Counted from the first letter of the stretch, positions 22,080 to 31,992 are shown. The stretch is 64,000 nucleotides of DNA from Aspidapion aeneum (GCA_963576565.1 OY755045.1:7995477-8059476); one strand, 5' to 3'. Translations and numbers: made by a program. Notes: generated by a model not told the origin, from the letters alone.

Positions 22080-22352
22080 ATGCTGAATAACAACTGGGAA
22101 TGTGATTATTCTCTAATAAATTCAAAAGATTTTTTTCTTATTCTCCTTAATTCTAAGTACACTGAACAATTCGAAAAAACAGTCACAACACAAAAAAGAA
22201 CAGTATTTTACTTGTTATATGGGTCAGATTTAACCAATAGTTCACAAGAAAACCTTCACAACTCGAAATGTGGCTCTTTTCAGGATAAAACTCCACGTTC
22301 ACGCTGTTATAAAGTCAAAAGTGATACTGTAAAGGAACGCATCCTCAGCTAA
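22080..22352 (+). CDS. Array ORF 1, 90 codons, unknown
   Basis: ATG start with MLNNNWECDYSLINSK, middle FFLILLNSKYTEQFEKTV and LLYGSDLTNSSQENLHNS, end KVKSDTVKERILS. No signal peptide, membrane segment or known domain recognised; two cysteines, polar and basic overall. This first unit is the most different (FFLI, EQF, KCGS). Codons AAA for K17 and GAT in SDT differ silently from the others. Differences among the five ORFs are mostly amino-acid changing (about seven against two silent), which looks like neutral drift and not a selected protein. It may be a chance ORF in a satellite. Confidence 0.3.
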   Translation: MLNNNWECDYSLINSKDFFLILLNSKYTEQFEKTVTTQKRTVFYLLYGSDLTNSSQENLHNSKCGSFQDKTPRSRCYKVKSDTVKERILS

Positions 22353-22740
22353 ACTGGACAAAATAAAAGAGTCACATCGCCATTTCGTGAATTGTCGAAA
22401 CATAAATGTGACGCTTTTATGGAAGAAAGTACAAGTTATTTCGATGATGGCGGCAGGTTTATCTCAATAAATTTTTTTTTATAAAAAAAAACCCAAGTGC
22501 TAAATTTGCTTATAAGTACTAGTCGCAGTTGAGTACAAAATTGAGTCATACATATTTTCCTCAGAAAAAATGATTTTTGTCGTTTTTAGTTAAAAAAAAG
22601 ACAAAAACCCGATATTGTGACACTTTTTTAGAACAAGGCATCATGACGTTGTAAATCAGGATGTCACGCAGGATGGTAAATAATATAAAAAAGAAAACAA
22701 ATACAGAAGAAACTTTGTATTTATTTTTACGAGTTATAAA

Positions 22741-23013
22741 ATGCTGAATAACAACTGGAAATGTGATTATTCTCTAATAAATTCAAAGGATTTTTTTATT
22801 ATTCTCCTTAATTCTAAGTACACTGAAGAATTCGAAAAAACAGTCACAACACAAAAAAGAACAGTATTTTACTTGTTATATGGGTCAGATTTAACCAATA
22901 GTTCACAAGAAAACCTTCACAACTCGAAATGTGACTCTTTTCAGGATAAAACTCCACGTTCACACTGTTATAAAGTCAAAAGTGACACTGTAAAGGAACG
23001 CATCCTCAGCTAA
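22741..23013 (+). CDS. Array ORF 2, 90 codons, unknown
   Basis: Same frame and length as ORF 1. Distinguished by NNWKCD (K instead of E) and RSHCY. The K at this place is shared only with ORF 4, which supports the dimeric organisation. Confidence 0.3.
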   Translation: MLNNNWKCDYSLINSKDFFIILLNSKYTEEFEKTVTTQKRTVFYLLYGSDLTNSSQENLHNSKCDSFQDKTPRSHCYKVKSDTVKERILS

Positions 23014-23488
23014 ACTGGACAAAATAAAAGAGTCACATCACCATTTCGCGGTGAATTGTCGAAACATAAATGTGACGCTTTTATGGAAGAAAATACATAC
23101 AAGTTATTTCGATGATGGCGGCAGGTTTATTTCAATAGGGGCGATTTTTGAGTTGTGACTCTTTTTCAGCGGGTGCGCGAAAATTATAATAAAAATTTTT
23201 TTTATAAAAAAAAAACCCAACTGCTAAATTTGCTTATAAGTACTAGTCGTAGTTGAGTACAAAATTGAGTCATACCTATAATGTACGACATGCTTCAACT
23301 TTTCTCAGAAAAAATGATTTTTGTCGTTTTTAGTTAAAAAAAAGACAAAAACCCGATATTGTGACACTTTTTTAGAACAAGGCATCATAAACGTTGTAAA
23401 TCAGGATGTCACGCAGGATGGTAAATAATATAAAAAAGAAAACAAATACAGAAGAAACATTGTATTTATTTTTACAACGAGTTATAAA

Positions 23489-23761
23489 ATGCTGAATAAC
23501 AACTGGGAATGTGATTATTCTCTAATAAATTCAAAGGATTTTTTTATTATTCTCCTTAATTCTAAGTACACTGAAGAATTCGAAAAAACAGTCACAACAC
23601 AAAAAAGAACAGTATTTGACTTGTTATATGGGTCAGATTTAACCAATAGTTCACAAGAAAACCTTCACAACTCGAAATGTGACTCTTTTCAGGATAAAAC
23701 TCCACGTTCACGCTGTTATAAAGTCAAAAGTGACACTGTAAAGGAACGCATCCTCAGCTAA
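23489..23761 (+). CDS. Array ORF 3, 90 codons, unknown
   Basis: As ORF 1 but FFII, EEF and CDSF; unique VFDLLYG (D instead of Y). Confidence 0.3.
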   Translation: MLNNNWECDYSLINSKDFFIILLNSKYTEEFEKTVTTQKRTVFDLLYGSDLTNSSQENLHNSKCDSFQDKTPRSRCYKVKSDTVKERILS

Positions 23762-24147
23762 ACTGGACAAAATAAAAGAGTCACATCGCCATTTCGTGAA
23801 TTGTCGAAACATAAATGTGACGCTTTTATGGAAGAAAGTACAAGTTATTTCGATGATGGCGGCAGGTTTATCTCAATAATTTTTTTTTATAAAAAAAAAC
23901 CCAAGTGCTAAATTTGCTTATAAGTACTAGTCGCAGTTGAGTACAAAATTGAGTCATACATATTTTCCTCAGAAAAAATGATTTTTGTCGTTTTTAGTTA
24001 AAAAAAGACAAAAACCCGATATTGTGACACTTTTTTAGAACAAGGCATCATGACGTTGTAAATCAGGATGTCACGCAGGATGGTAAATAATATAAAAAAG
24101 AAAACAAATACAGAAGAAACTTTGTATTTATTTTTACGAGTTATAAA

Positions 24148-24420
24148 ATGCTGAATAACAACTGGAAATGTGATTATTCTCTAATAAATTCAAAGGATTT
24201 TTTTATTATTCTCCTTAATTCTAAGTACACTGAAGAATTCGAAAAAACAGTCACAACACAAAAAAGAACAGTATTTTACTTGTTATATGGGTCAGATTTA
24301 ACCAATAGTTCACAAGAAAACCTTCACAACTCGAAATGTGACTCTTTTCAGGATAAAACTCCACGTTCACGCTGTTATAAAGTCAAAAGTGACACTGTAA
24401 GGGAACGCATCCTCAGCTAA
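24148..24420 (+). CDS. Array ORF 4, 90 codons, unknown
   Basis: NNWKCD as in ORF 2; unique DTVRERILS (R instead of K). Confidence 0.3.
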   Translation: MLNNNWKCDYSLINSKDFFIILLNSKYTEEFEKTVTTQKRTVFYLLYGSDLTNSSQENLHNSKCDSFQDKTPRSRCYKVKSDTVRERILS

Positions 24421-24894
24421 ACTGGACAAAATAAAAGAGTCACATCACCATTTCGCGGTGAATTGTCGAAACATAAATGTGACGCTTTTATGGAAGAAAA
24501 TACATACAAGTTATTTCGATGATGGCGGCAGGTTTATTTCAATAGGGGCGATTTTTGAGTTGTGACTCTTTTTCAGCGGGTGCGCGAAAATTATAATAAA
24601 TTTTTTTTTTATAAAAAAAAACCCAACTGCTAAATTTGCTTATAAGTACTAGTCGTAGTTGAGTACAAAATTGAGTCATACCTATAATGTACGACATGCT
24701 TCAACTTTTCTCAGAAAAAATGATTTTTGTCGTTTTTAGTTAAAAAAAAGACAAAAACCCGATATTGTGACACTTTTTTAGAACAAGGCATCATAAACGT
24801 TGTAAATCAGGATGTCACGCAGGATGGTAAATAATATAAAAAAGAAAACAAATACAAAAGAAACATTGTATTTATTTTTACAACGAGTTATAAA

Positions 24895-25167
24895 ATGCTG
24901 AATAACAACTGGGAATGTGATTATTCTCTAATAAATTCAAAGGATTTTTTTATTATTCTCCTTAATTCTAAGTACACTGAAGAATTCGAAAAAACAGTCA
25001 CAACACAAAAAAGAACAGTATTTTACTTGTTATATGGGTCAGATTTAACCAATAGTTCACAAGAAAACCTTCACAACTCGAAATGTGACTCTTTTCAGGA
25101 TAAAACTCCACGTTCACGCTGTTATAAAGTCAAAAGTGACACTGTAAAGGAACGCATCCTCAGCTAA
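24895..25167 (+). CDS. Array ORF 5, 90 codons, unknown
   Basis: NNWECD as in ORFs 1 and 3 and no private change; it reads as the consensus of the array. Confidence 0.3.
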   Translation: MLNNNWECDYSLINSKDFFIILLNSKYTEEFEKTVTTQKRTVFYLLYGSDLTNSSQENLHNSKCDSFQDKTPRSRCYKVKSDTVKERILS

Positions 25168-25331
25168 ACTGGACAAAATAAAAGAGTCACATCGCCATTT
25201 CGCGGTGAATTGTCGAAACATAAATGTGACGCTTTTATGGAAGAAAGTACAAGTTATTTCGATGATGGCGGCAGGTTTATCTCAATAAGGGCAATTTTTG
25301 AGTTGTGACTCTTTTTCAGCGAGTGTGCGAT

Positions 25332-25543
25332 ACCCAACTGCTAAATTTACTTATAAGTACTAGTCACAGTTGAGTACAAAATTGATAGTCATACCTATAA
25401 TGTACGACATGCTTCAACTTTTAGTTTTGATGCCCAAAGCGAACTTACGAAATTATACAATTTTGAATTTTCTTGAATCAGGTTATTGAGTAATTTTGTG
25501 CTTAACTGCGACTAGTAGTTACAAGTAAATTTAGCAGTTGGGT
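25332..25543. mobile_element. 212-bp MITE with ~53-bp TIRs
   Basis: The left arm ACCCAACTGCTAAATTTACT to AGTACAAAATT is matched in reverse complement at 25491-25543 (ACCCAACTGCTAAATTTACT, CTACTAGTCGCAGTT, ACAAAATTA). Its left half occurs inside every unit of the array on its left, and the array's right breakpoint falls in its loop. No target duplication is evident. The first ten bases equal those of element A's TIR after the initial T. Confidence 0.8.
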
Positions 25544-25808
25544 GTTTTTTTTAATTATTTTTTTTTTATTTCCAACTTTTAGGTTTAATTCTTATTCAGC
25601 CTTATAAAAAGTACTATGCATTTACAATTCATTTAGCTTTACCCAAAAAGTACGTGTAGATTTTCTACGGACGCGAACAGTGTTACCTTCCATTAAGTGA
25701 TGGAAGGGGTCGAGAGGGGGAGGAGGGAACTAGTAAAAGGCGAAAAAAATTTACGTGTGCCGAAAGAATTTTTGAAATCCCTCTAAATTTGTGAAAGGTA
25801 TAGCTATA

Positions 25809-26416
25809 CTGCCGTCTTTAGTAAGACCCACGCGTTTTCAGTTATTTCGAGACAGCGGCGTAGCGTGGGGGGGGGGGGGGCGGGGGCGCGGGGGGTTCGT
25901 CGCCCCCCCCCCCCCCCCGCCCCGAGGGTAGTGGCGCCCCATAGGTGGCCGAAGCGCCCTCAGCTTTATTAAGTCGGGCCGGTAACGGCCAATTGATTAG
26001 GTGCCAAAGGAAACTAATGATTTGAAGACCTTTTTTTTTTTTTTTTTTTGTTTTTTTTTTTTTTTTGGTCGCAAGATTTGTGAGAGGCGCCCTTTTGACC
26101 TTTTTGTTTTTTTTTTGTCACAAGATTTTTCATCAGTTTTCAGAGGCGCCCTTTTTAGCTGTCGCCCCCCCCCCCCCCCGCCCTTTCGGGCACGCTACGC
26201 CGCTGTTTCGAGAAAAGCGAGTTTAAAGTTTAAATGCTTGCCAAGGGTTCCTTAGTAATATATTTTTTTTGTTGGTAAATGTTTATGGGTTCCTAGTAGC
26301 AATATCTAAGTAAGATAACAAAAAAAAGTTACAAATTATTACCTATTTAAAACCATTTTCTGTCCTAACTCATTTTTGATTTTTTGCAGATAGGTGGGTC
26401 TTACTTAGGACGGCAG
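25809..26416. mobile_element. MITE with 4-bp TATA duplication, inside element A copy 2
   Basis: The ends are CTGCCGTCTTTAGTAAGACC and its inverted match GGTCTTACTTAGGACGGCAG. The flanks are TATA at 25805-25808 and 26417-26420; closing the gap restores GCTATAACTATTA, as in element A copy 1 (15063-15082, inverted). It contains TTTCGAGAAAAGCGAG and is itself interrupted by a hAT MITE. Confidence 0.8.
25853..26205. mobile_element. hAT MITE with perfect 8-bp duplication
   Basis: A 353-bp element with ends CAGCGGCGTAGCGTG and CACGCTACGCCGCTG, a perfect inverted pair. The flanks TTTCGAGA at 25845-25852 and 26206-26213 are identical. Inside are long G, C and T runs and two GTCGCAAGATTT/GTCACAAGATTT pieces. 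Nominal ORFs through the T runs are meaningless. Confidence 0.92.
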
Positions 26417-27112
26417 TATAACTATTACTAATAAGGATGGCGGGGAGGAGAAAGGGAGAGACGGAGGGGAAAGGCAATAACTACTAGTAAAATGGTGTTG
26501 CGAATGCGAATATGGTTTTTGAATAGGGTGGGGGCAGCGGCGGCTCGTGCCGCAGGCGAGGTGAGGCGGGTACATTATAAGTTATTCCGCAGCCTTCGTA
26601 AACTAACGAGCCACGAACCAGAAACGGCAACATCGCAAATTGGCCGGCTGGTGGGCCGATATATACATGGGAGATATAAACATCTGCTATTTGTTTTGAT
26701 TGTAGTTTGGCAATTTTGTATTTTTTTTTGTAAAAGCTAATAAACTGTGTTTAGGCGTGTTACATTTAATTTTTAAAACAAACAGAACATTTGGAAATAA
26801 ATATCAGTGGCCAGTAATCATGTTAAAAAATATGTAACAAAACCTAGAATAAACAGAAGAGAAATTACTTTTAAACAATTTGTGAGATCAACCCTAAAGT
26901 TCGATTCATAGTACCGTGAAGTAAGCTGTATGAAGTGAGCAGTAAGAAATAAAAATGGTTCCTTTCTTACTGCTAAGTTATTACTGTCAAGTTTGAACAA
27001 CAGGATGTTTGTGGGATAGTTTCTTATGTCTTATGACTGCTTACTTTACAGAACTATGAATCTAGTTTAAGTGGTAACATGTTAATTTAAACTTTAAATG
27101 AACTTACCTTTT

Positions 27113-27924
27113 TTTCTATCTATTCTATTTAGCCTTCGTCAATCCATCTTTGGCCAAGTTCTCCAGTTTACAATACATTTGTTCCATCAATCGTCTTTCT
27201 GTCTTATAATATGACCGGCAAATTTCCATTTTAATTTTGCTACTTCTGCTCTGACATCCCTTACTTTTGTTTTATTTCTTATCAATTTATTCTTTTTTCT
27301 ACCTGTTAGCTTTACATGTAACATTTGTCTTTCCATTGATCTTTGGGCTTTTCTTGCCTTATCCATGTTTGATTTTGTAAGTGTCCAGGTCTGGGATTCA
27401 TAGGTAGTACAGGAAGGATACATTGGTTATACACTTCCGTTTTGAGGTACTGAGGATATTTTTTTTTCTTAATATGTTGCTTAATTTACCGAATGCTGCC
27501 CAGGCCAATCTTACTCGTCTCTTGATTTCAGTTTTTCTTTTTTCAGTTTAATAATTTGTCCCAGGTCCTATATATTCCTCTTCTTGTTCTATTTTCTTTT
27601 GGATTGATTGATATTATCAGCATATCTTGGTGGTTCAGAATTGTCCGTTTACTTTGATGCCTATTTCTTCCCAATCTAAGCTTTTAAAAACATCTTCTAG
27701 GGCCTGGTTAAATAATTTAGGGAATATTGTGTCACGCTGACACCTCCTCTTATGCGGATTGGCTCGGTTCCTCTGTGGATTTTGATTAATGTTGTTGCTT
27801 CACTATATATATTGGCTATTAAGTCTGTATATCTGTGATCTATTCGGCTATTTATTAAAGATCTTTTACTGCCCAGTGCTCAATGCTATCGAAAGCTTTT
27901 TCGAAGTCTATAAACGCAATATAG
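27113..27924 (-). mobile_element. RTE/BovB-like LINE fragment inside element E
   Basis: Minus strand: IAFIDFEKAFDSIEHWAVK at 27919-27860 (RT block with catalytic Asp), then IDHRYTDLIANIYSEATT, LIKIHRGTEPIRIRGGVS, a degraded PRYADN in place of YADD, and the C-terminal TWTLTKSNMDKARKAQRSME to KWKFAGHIIRQKDD. Several stops and frame changes. The 5' end joins the THAP ORF at about 27924; the 3' end has a TAGA-rich tail. Same family as 18083-19790. Confidence 0.88.
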
Positions 27925-28317
27925 ATTTATATATATTTCCATACCCTCCCTTTCTTCAATTTTTTTTCGCCTGTCGTCAAGATTTTCTCTTACTGGAGGT
28001 TTGGGGTTTGACATATACTCGGGTTGAGATTCAAATAGCCGAGGTATTGTCCCATTGTTTAACTTAGGGAATGTTAGTGGCACCTCCTTCTGTACTCCCT
28101 CTTTATCCCTAATTATCACGGTTCTAACAACGTCACTTATGTCAAAATGTTTCCAACAAACCACTGAAGATGCAGTTACAACATAATCTTCTCTGTGTAT
28201 GGCCTGAAGCCAAGCATTTTTTAGGTCATTTTTGCTAAAGGTTGTTTTGTGACCCTCTTCATTAATCATAGCTGCATCGTTACTTTTGCAACCAGGTGCC
28301 CAACACTTTCGCGGCAT
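27925..28317 (-). pseudogene. THAP-type zinc-finger N-terminus of a transposase, truncated
   Basis: ATG at 28317. The N-terminus MPRKCWAPGCKSN gives the first two zinc ligands (C5, C10); W36 lies in LKNAWLQAI; VVCWKHFDISDV supplies C54 and H57, completing C2CH; GTIPRLFE (P92) ends the THAP fold. After about 125 residues (KPPVRENLDDRRKKIEEREG) the frame runs into the inserted LINE, so everything beyond is foreign. THAP domains bind DNA, here probably the transposon's own ends. Its position within E with TIRs and an 8-bp duplication argues for a transposase and not a host THAP gene. Could also be a first exon whose intron took the LINE. Confidence 0.85.
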
Positions 28318-28840
28318 GTTTAAAATTTAAAAAGAAAAAACAGACCAAAAGTTCCAAACAAAAACAAACATCTAACCTCACTTATTACCGGTGTACAAAA
28401 TGTCTTTTTTACACAGCTTTTATTAAGTAGGTAATATAATTTTAAGTTCACCACACATCTCACTAAAACCAGAACAGTTGTTTTATTTGGTAACGCGATT
28501 TGAAATATACTAAAAGTTAAAAAAACATTATCTGCGCGGAAACGGCCAGTAACTAGCGTGGTGGGCGACGCACGTGGACGAAAATGACTGGCCTCCACGC
28601 TGTGTTGCCGTTTCTTCTGGTTCGTGGCTCGTTAGTTTACGAAGGCTGTGGTTATTCTCCTTTAAAACTCGTCGGGTCCTGAAACTTTGAGAGCATGGTA
28701 CGTCAGTTGAAACAAAAAAAAAACATTATAAATAAAACTTTTTGCCTACAAATATGTTGCTGATCTCCTTCAACTGGTGTAACATGCTCTGGGTGTTCGT
28801 TGACGCAACCAGTTTCAAGAAAGAATAACTTGTATACTGG
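28318..28840. other. Element E internal sequence, upstream of THAP ORF
   Basis: Likely promoter and 5' leader side of E. Contains the inverted subterminal repeat GGCTCGTTAGTTTACGAAGG at 28625-28644. No further ORF recognised. Confidence 0.45.
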
Positions 28841-29572
28841 CAGTGTTGCCAACTATTGGAAAGCGAAAATCCGTAGCGTAAACGCGAAAAATCTGTAGAA
28901 ATCCGTAGGTTCAAAGAAGACTAAAAACAAAAAAAGGTGCTTTTTTTACAATTAAAAAGTATATATTGGTTTGATTTTTTTCTTTTTTTGACAGTGACAG
29001 GAGTGCACAACTTTTTTGGTTCGGAATTGCACGAGAACGTTAGGGTACCTACTGCTCCGTTCCAACGGATCCAAATAAACTTTTTTGCAGTGCCGCCAAT
29101 TTTTTAAACAGATAAACTGTTATAATTAGAAGAAATAAAAAGTACGTACTTTTTTAACCTTTTTTATTTAGCTAAGGTACTTACAAACACTAATATTTTC
29201 TAGTGCAACATACATAACGTAAAACATAGTTTAACTTTCGTGGCGCGAAGCGTTGTTTGACTCCCCATCAAACAACGCGCGAAGTAATACAATTCGTTCT
29301 AAATAATGTTGCAACGACCGTCCGCTAGATGTCTAGAAAAATAAGGTCACTGATCCAAGCAAAACCTTTTTACAAAATGATTAAAATGTAGGACAAAAAG
29401 TAACTGAGGACTGATAAAGAGGAGGCATGACGCGCGGCCGCCGTTGTTTCGATGTTTATCGCTTTTAGTAAAATTGGCAAAAATCTGTAGATTTGGATCC
29501 AAAATCGGATATCGGAGATCGAAATCCAAAATCCGTAGATCTACAGATAAATCCGTAGGGTTGGCAACACTG
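28841..29572. mobile_element. TIR element 'N', 8-bp imperfect duplication, inside E
   Basis: The ends are CAGTGTTGCCAAC on the left and GTTGGCAACACTG on the right. The flanks are TATACTGG (28833-28840) and, once the adjacent hAT MITE is removed, TATATTGG (29847-29854): seven of eight identical. AATCCGTAG occurs several times near both ends. hAT-like; no transposase seen. Confidence 0.7.
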
Positions 29573-29575
29573 TAT

Positions 29576-29843
29576 CAGTGGCGCACCCAGGAATGTGTCT
29601 TGGGGGGGGGCCGACAGCTACAAAGCGCGCCCTCAAAAAACTTGCGACCAGAAAAAAAAAAGGGCATCATGTCTTTTCGCAACTACGCCACTGCTTGGGC
29701 TTGGGGGGGCCCGAAGCCTCCTGATGTCAAATTTTAAGGTATTTTTCATGTTTTATCATCAAATATGTAGACAATATATTAAAAAATCTAAGGCTTGGGG
29801 GGGCCCGGGCCCCGGGCCCCCCCCCCCCCTGGGTGCGCCCATG
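29576..29843. mobile_element. hAT MITE abutting element N
   Basis: The ends are CAGTGGCGCACCCAGG and, inverted, CATGGGCGCACCCAGG. CTTGCGACCAGAAAAAAAA and GGGCCCGGGCCCC are shared with 43332-43645. The flanks share CTGTAT; the left copy appears to have lost two bases. Confidence 0.82.
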
Positions 29844-30058
29844 CTGTATATTGGTGTTTATAATGTGCCGCCTCACCTCGCCTGCGGCAGGAGCCGGGCC
29901 TGGGTGGGGGAAAGACAGGAGGGGAGATGGGTTGGAGCAGGAAAGACTACAAAGTGACTACAGCAAATTAGAGGACATTTGCAATGGGTAATCAAAAGAA
30001 TTTCAATAAAATCGCCTGAAATTTTGTAAATTTGTATGCCTTAAGGCCTACATCATGT

Positions 30059-31152
30059 GACAAAATGGCGTCTGAAGACCATGTTGATTTCTGTTTAAAA
30101 AAATATAGCCTATAGCACCTTCGGGATCAGTAGCAATTTAACGACGGCTCTGTAACGAAATAGCGCGTATCAAAATAGCGCGTATCAAAATAGCGCGTAT
30201 CAAAACAGCGTGTGTTCAGAATAGCGCGTGTTCAAAATAGCGCGTATCAAAATAGAGCGTGATCAAAGTAGCGCGTATCAAAATAGCGCGTCCCAGGTTT
30301 GCTTAGGTATATTCACCTAAACAGTTTGAGCAATGTCAGATTTAAGTTATTAACCGTTAAATACACCGATGGCTTGCTATATTTAACACAACTCATATAG
30401 TTCGACTAAGGCGTCTCTTTCTAACATATTTTTTCAAAAAAGAAAACTTTCCTTGCTTATTTTCCCGGATCCTAGAGGGTGTGTAACCAAACCGAATCGA
30501 ACCGAATCGGACGGAACCGAACCGAACCGAACCCAAACATTTTTTCCAGTAACTCTCTGACCTTTTTCCACCAAAAAAAAAATGTCCCCAAGTCACAGGT
30601 TAGAATAGAAACCTACCAAAATATAAGGATCGGAAAGCTAATTTAGGAAATAATTTTTTGAAAAAATGTTTCGGTTTGGTGCGGTTTATTTTAGTTTGGT
30701 GCGGTTTAGATCGGTTCGGTTCGGTTTGGTTACCCTTTAAGATCCCGGGAAAAAAGTTTTTTTTTTGAAAAAACATGTTAGAGAGAGACTCCCTTATTCG
30801 AACTATTTTATAACAGCGACGTTTGTAATGGCGATCTTTCAAAACGCGGTATTTTGAGACGCGCTATTTTAAAAACGCGCTATTTTGATATGCGCTATTT
30901 TGAACACGCGCCATTTTGATACGCGCTGTTTTGATACGCGCTATTTTGATCACGCGCCGCTACGATACGCGCTATTTTGAACACGCGCTATTTTGATACG
31001 CGCTATTTTGAACACGCGCTCAAATGAGCGCGCTATTTTGAAACGCACTATTTTACAGAGCCGACAAAATGGCGTCTGAAGACCGCCATGTTGATTTCTG
31101 TTTAAAAAAATTTAGCCTTTAGCACTTTGGGGATCAGTAGCAATTTAACGAC
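30059..31152. repeat. 87/90-bp diverged direct repeats around FB2
   Basis: 30059-30145 and 31063-31152 both run from GACAAAATGGCGTCTGAAG to GCAATTTAACGAC; they differ by a 3-bp indel and about four substitutions. Copy 1 of element A has this segment once. Confidence 0.8.
30146..31062. mobile_element. Foldback-type element FB2 with 15-16 bp minisatellite arms
   Basis: The ends are GGCTCTGTAACGAAATAGCG and, inverted, GGCTCTGTAAAATAGTGCG. Left arm (30154-30296) is an array of AAAATAGCGCGTATC; right arm (30842-31055) is the reverse complement array. The core (about 545 bp) has ATCCTAGAGGGTGTG and ACCGAACCGAACCGAA runs with inverted CGGTTCGGTTCGG copies, as in FB3. There is no 9-bp duplication; it lies between 87- and 90-bp direct repeats of element A (30059-30145, 31063-31152). 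No transposase. Confidence 0.8.
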
Positions 31153-31300
31153 ACCTTTTCTGTCAAAATCGGTTCAGTCGTTTAGCCTCTAGCGTGACAC
31201 AAATATATTTACTTACATACACACAACAATCGAAAAACAAAGATAGGTTTTTCTGGGTAAAAATTTAAAGGCGCATTTTACTAACTTTATACTGCTTCTA

Positions 31301-31939
31301 AAGCGGGGTCTACACATAACGTTTTGCCTGACGTTTTACTTGATCAGGTAAAACGGATCAGGCAAAACCTTTCGTGTAGACAATAAAACGCACGTTTTGC
31401 CAGAACTGAACAGGACTGAAGTCGGACCTGTTGAACTGATCGTTAGAGGCTTTGTTTCCGGTAAAACGTCAGTTTTAGCGGCATTTCTTGTGGTAGTGCA
31501 TACAATTTTAATTCCTTTCCAGTGCAACTTAGAAGTGGATATACGAAACGTCCGACATTAGATAAGATAATTTTTTAGGAAATCAAACAGGTTATTGCCT
31601 TCCTCCACTAAATAATAATTTGTTTTAAACAAATAGTCCCGACATGTTTCGTAAGCAGAAACTTACATCTTCAGGAGACATTACCAAACTAAATCAGCAC
31701 AAAATTTTGAAAAACTGGTTAAAAAACTATGGTTAGCTACTGAAACGGTTAAATCATAGACATTTAAAACAAAAAACATTATTGACAAAAGCAGTGCTTC
31801 CTCCATCGTGTATCAAAAACTGATCTAAAAACGTACGTTAAAACTATCAAGTGTGTACGCTAGTCTTTCAACCGTCATACTTGACCCTTTTGACTGACAG
31901 GCAAGACGTAAGGTAAAATGTTATGTCTAGACCGGGCTT
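31301..31939. mobile_element. TIR element 'G', copy 1
   Basis: The left end AAGCGGGGTCTACACATAAC and right end inverted AAGCCCGGTCTAGACATAAC continue with GTTTTGCC/ATTTTACC repeats. It contains GACATGTTTCGTAAGCAG and CATCTTCAGG. A second copy is at 49847-51088. The left end of the large palindrome (about 31703) lies inside it. Confidence 0.75.
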
Positions 31940-31992
31940 AAGAGTGAGCAAAATTGATGTAGCTCTAATCCACGAACGGTGGATCTATGAAG

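Larger units (their letters stand above)
21896..25422 (+). repeat. Higher-order tandem array: five units alternating ~665 and ~743 bp
   Basis: Units start (TCAGAAAAAATGATTTTTG) at 21896, 22561, 23305, 23969 and 24711: spacings 665, 744, 664 and 742. Alternating units share variants, so the true period is a dimer of about 1407 bp. Long units have an extra GGGGCGATTTTTGAG to GTGCGCGAAAATTATAAT segment and a CCTATAATGTACGACATGC segment that short units lack. Each unit holds a 90-codon ORF and, downstream, ACCCAACTGCTAAATTTGC, the left half of the MITE found whole at 25332-25543. Near-identity between units means recent amplification or homogenisation. Confidence 0.9.
26535..29902 (-). mobile_element. 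THAP-domain DNA transposon 'E', P-like, with 8-bp duplication
   Basis: The ends are CAGCGGCGGCTCGTGCCGC and, in reverse complement, CAGGCCCGGCTCCTGCCGC, then both continue AGGCGAGGTGAGGCGG and ACATTATAA. The flanks GGTGGGGG at 26527-26534 and 29903-29910 are identical. A subterminal block (CCTTCGTAAACTAACGAGCC at 26592) recurs inverted at 28625. The element encodes a THAP zinc finger (28317-27925) on the minus strand. THAP N-termini plus 8-bp duplications fit P-type transposons; hAT-like ends also fit a hAT with a THAP domain. The catalytic part is missing or overwritten. Internal later insertions: a LINE (27113-27924), TIR element N (28841-29572) and a hAT MITE. Confidence 0.75.
25638..31256. 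mobile_element. Element A, copy 2 (opposite orientation), host of nested insertions
   Basis: After removing later insertions, the pieces 25690-25808, 26417-26534, 29903-30145 and 31063-31256 are collinear with the reverse complement of element A copy 1: ~120-bp C/T-rich units, GCGAATATGGTTTTTGAATA, ACAGGAGGGGAGATGGG, CAAATTAGAGGACATTTGC, GACAAAATGGCG, GATCAGTAGCAATTTAACGA and AAATCGGTTCAG. The right end has TTTTTCTGGGTA and the left end about 25638 ACCCAAAAAG, poor matches to the copy 1 TIR. Own sequence is only about 0.6-0.7 kb. Confidence 0.75.

Noticed and set aside
26001..26255. ORF with long phenylalanine and proline runs
   Set aside because: Caused by poly-T and poly-C tracts inside a hAT MITE.
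27789..28067. 92-codon plus-strand ORF opposite the THAP domain
   Set aside because: A shadow of the minus-strand LINE and THAP ORF; no motif of its own.
30154..31055. AGCGCG minisatellite as CRISPR or origin-like iterons
   Set aside because: Arms are inverted around a core and bounded by short TIRs, which fits a foldback element better. The genome context is not bacterial.
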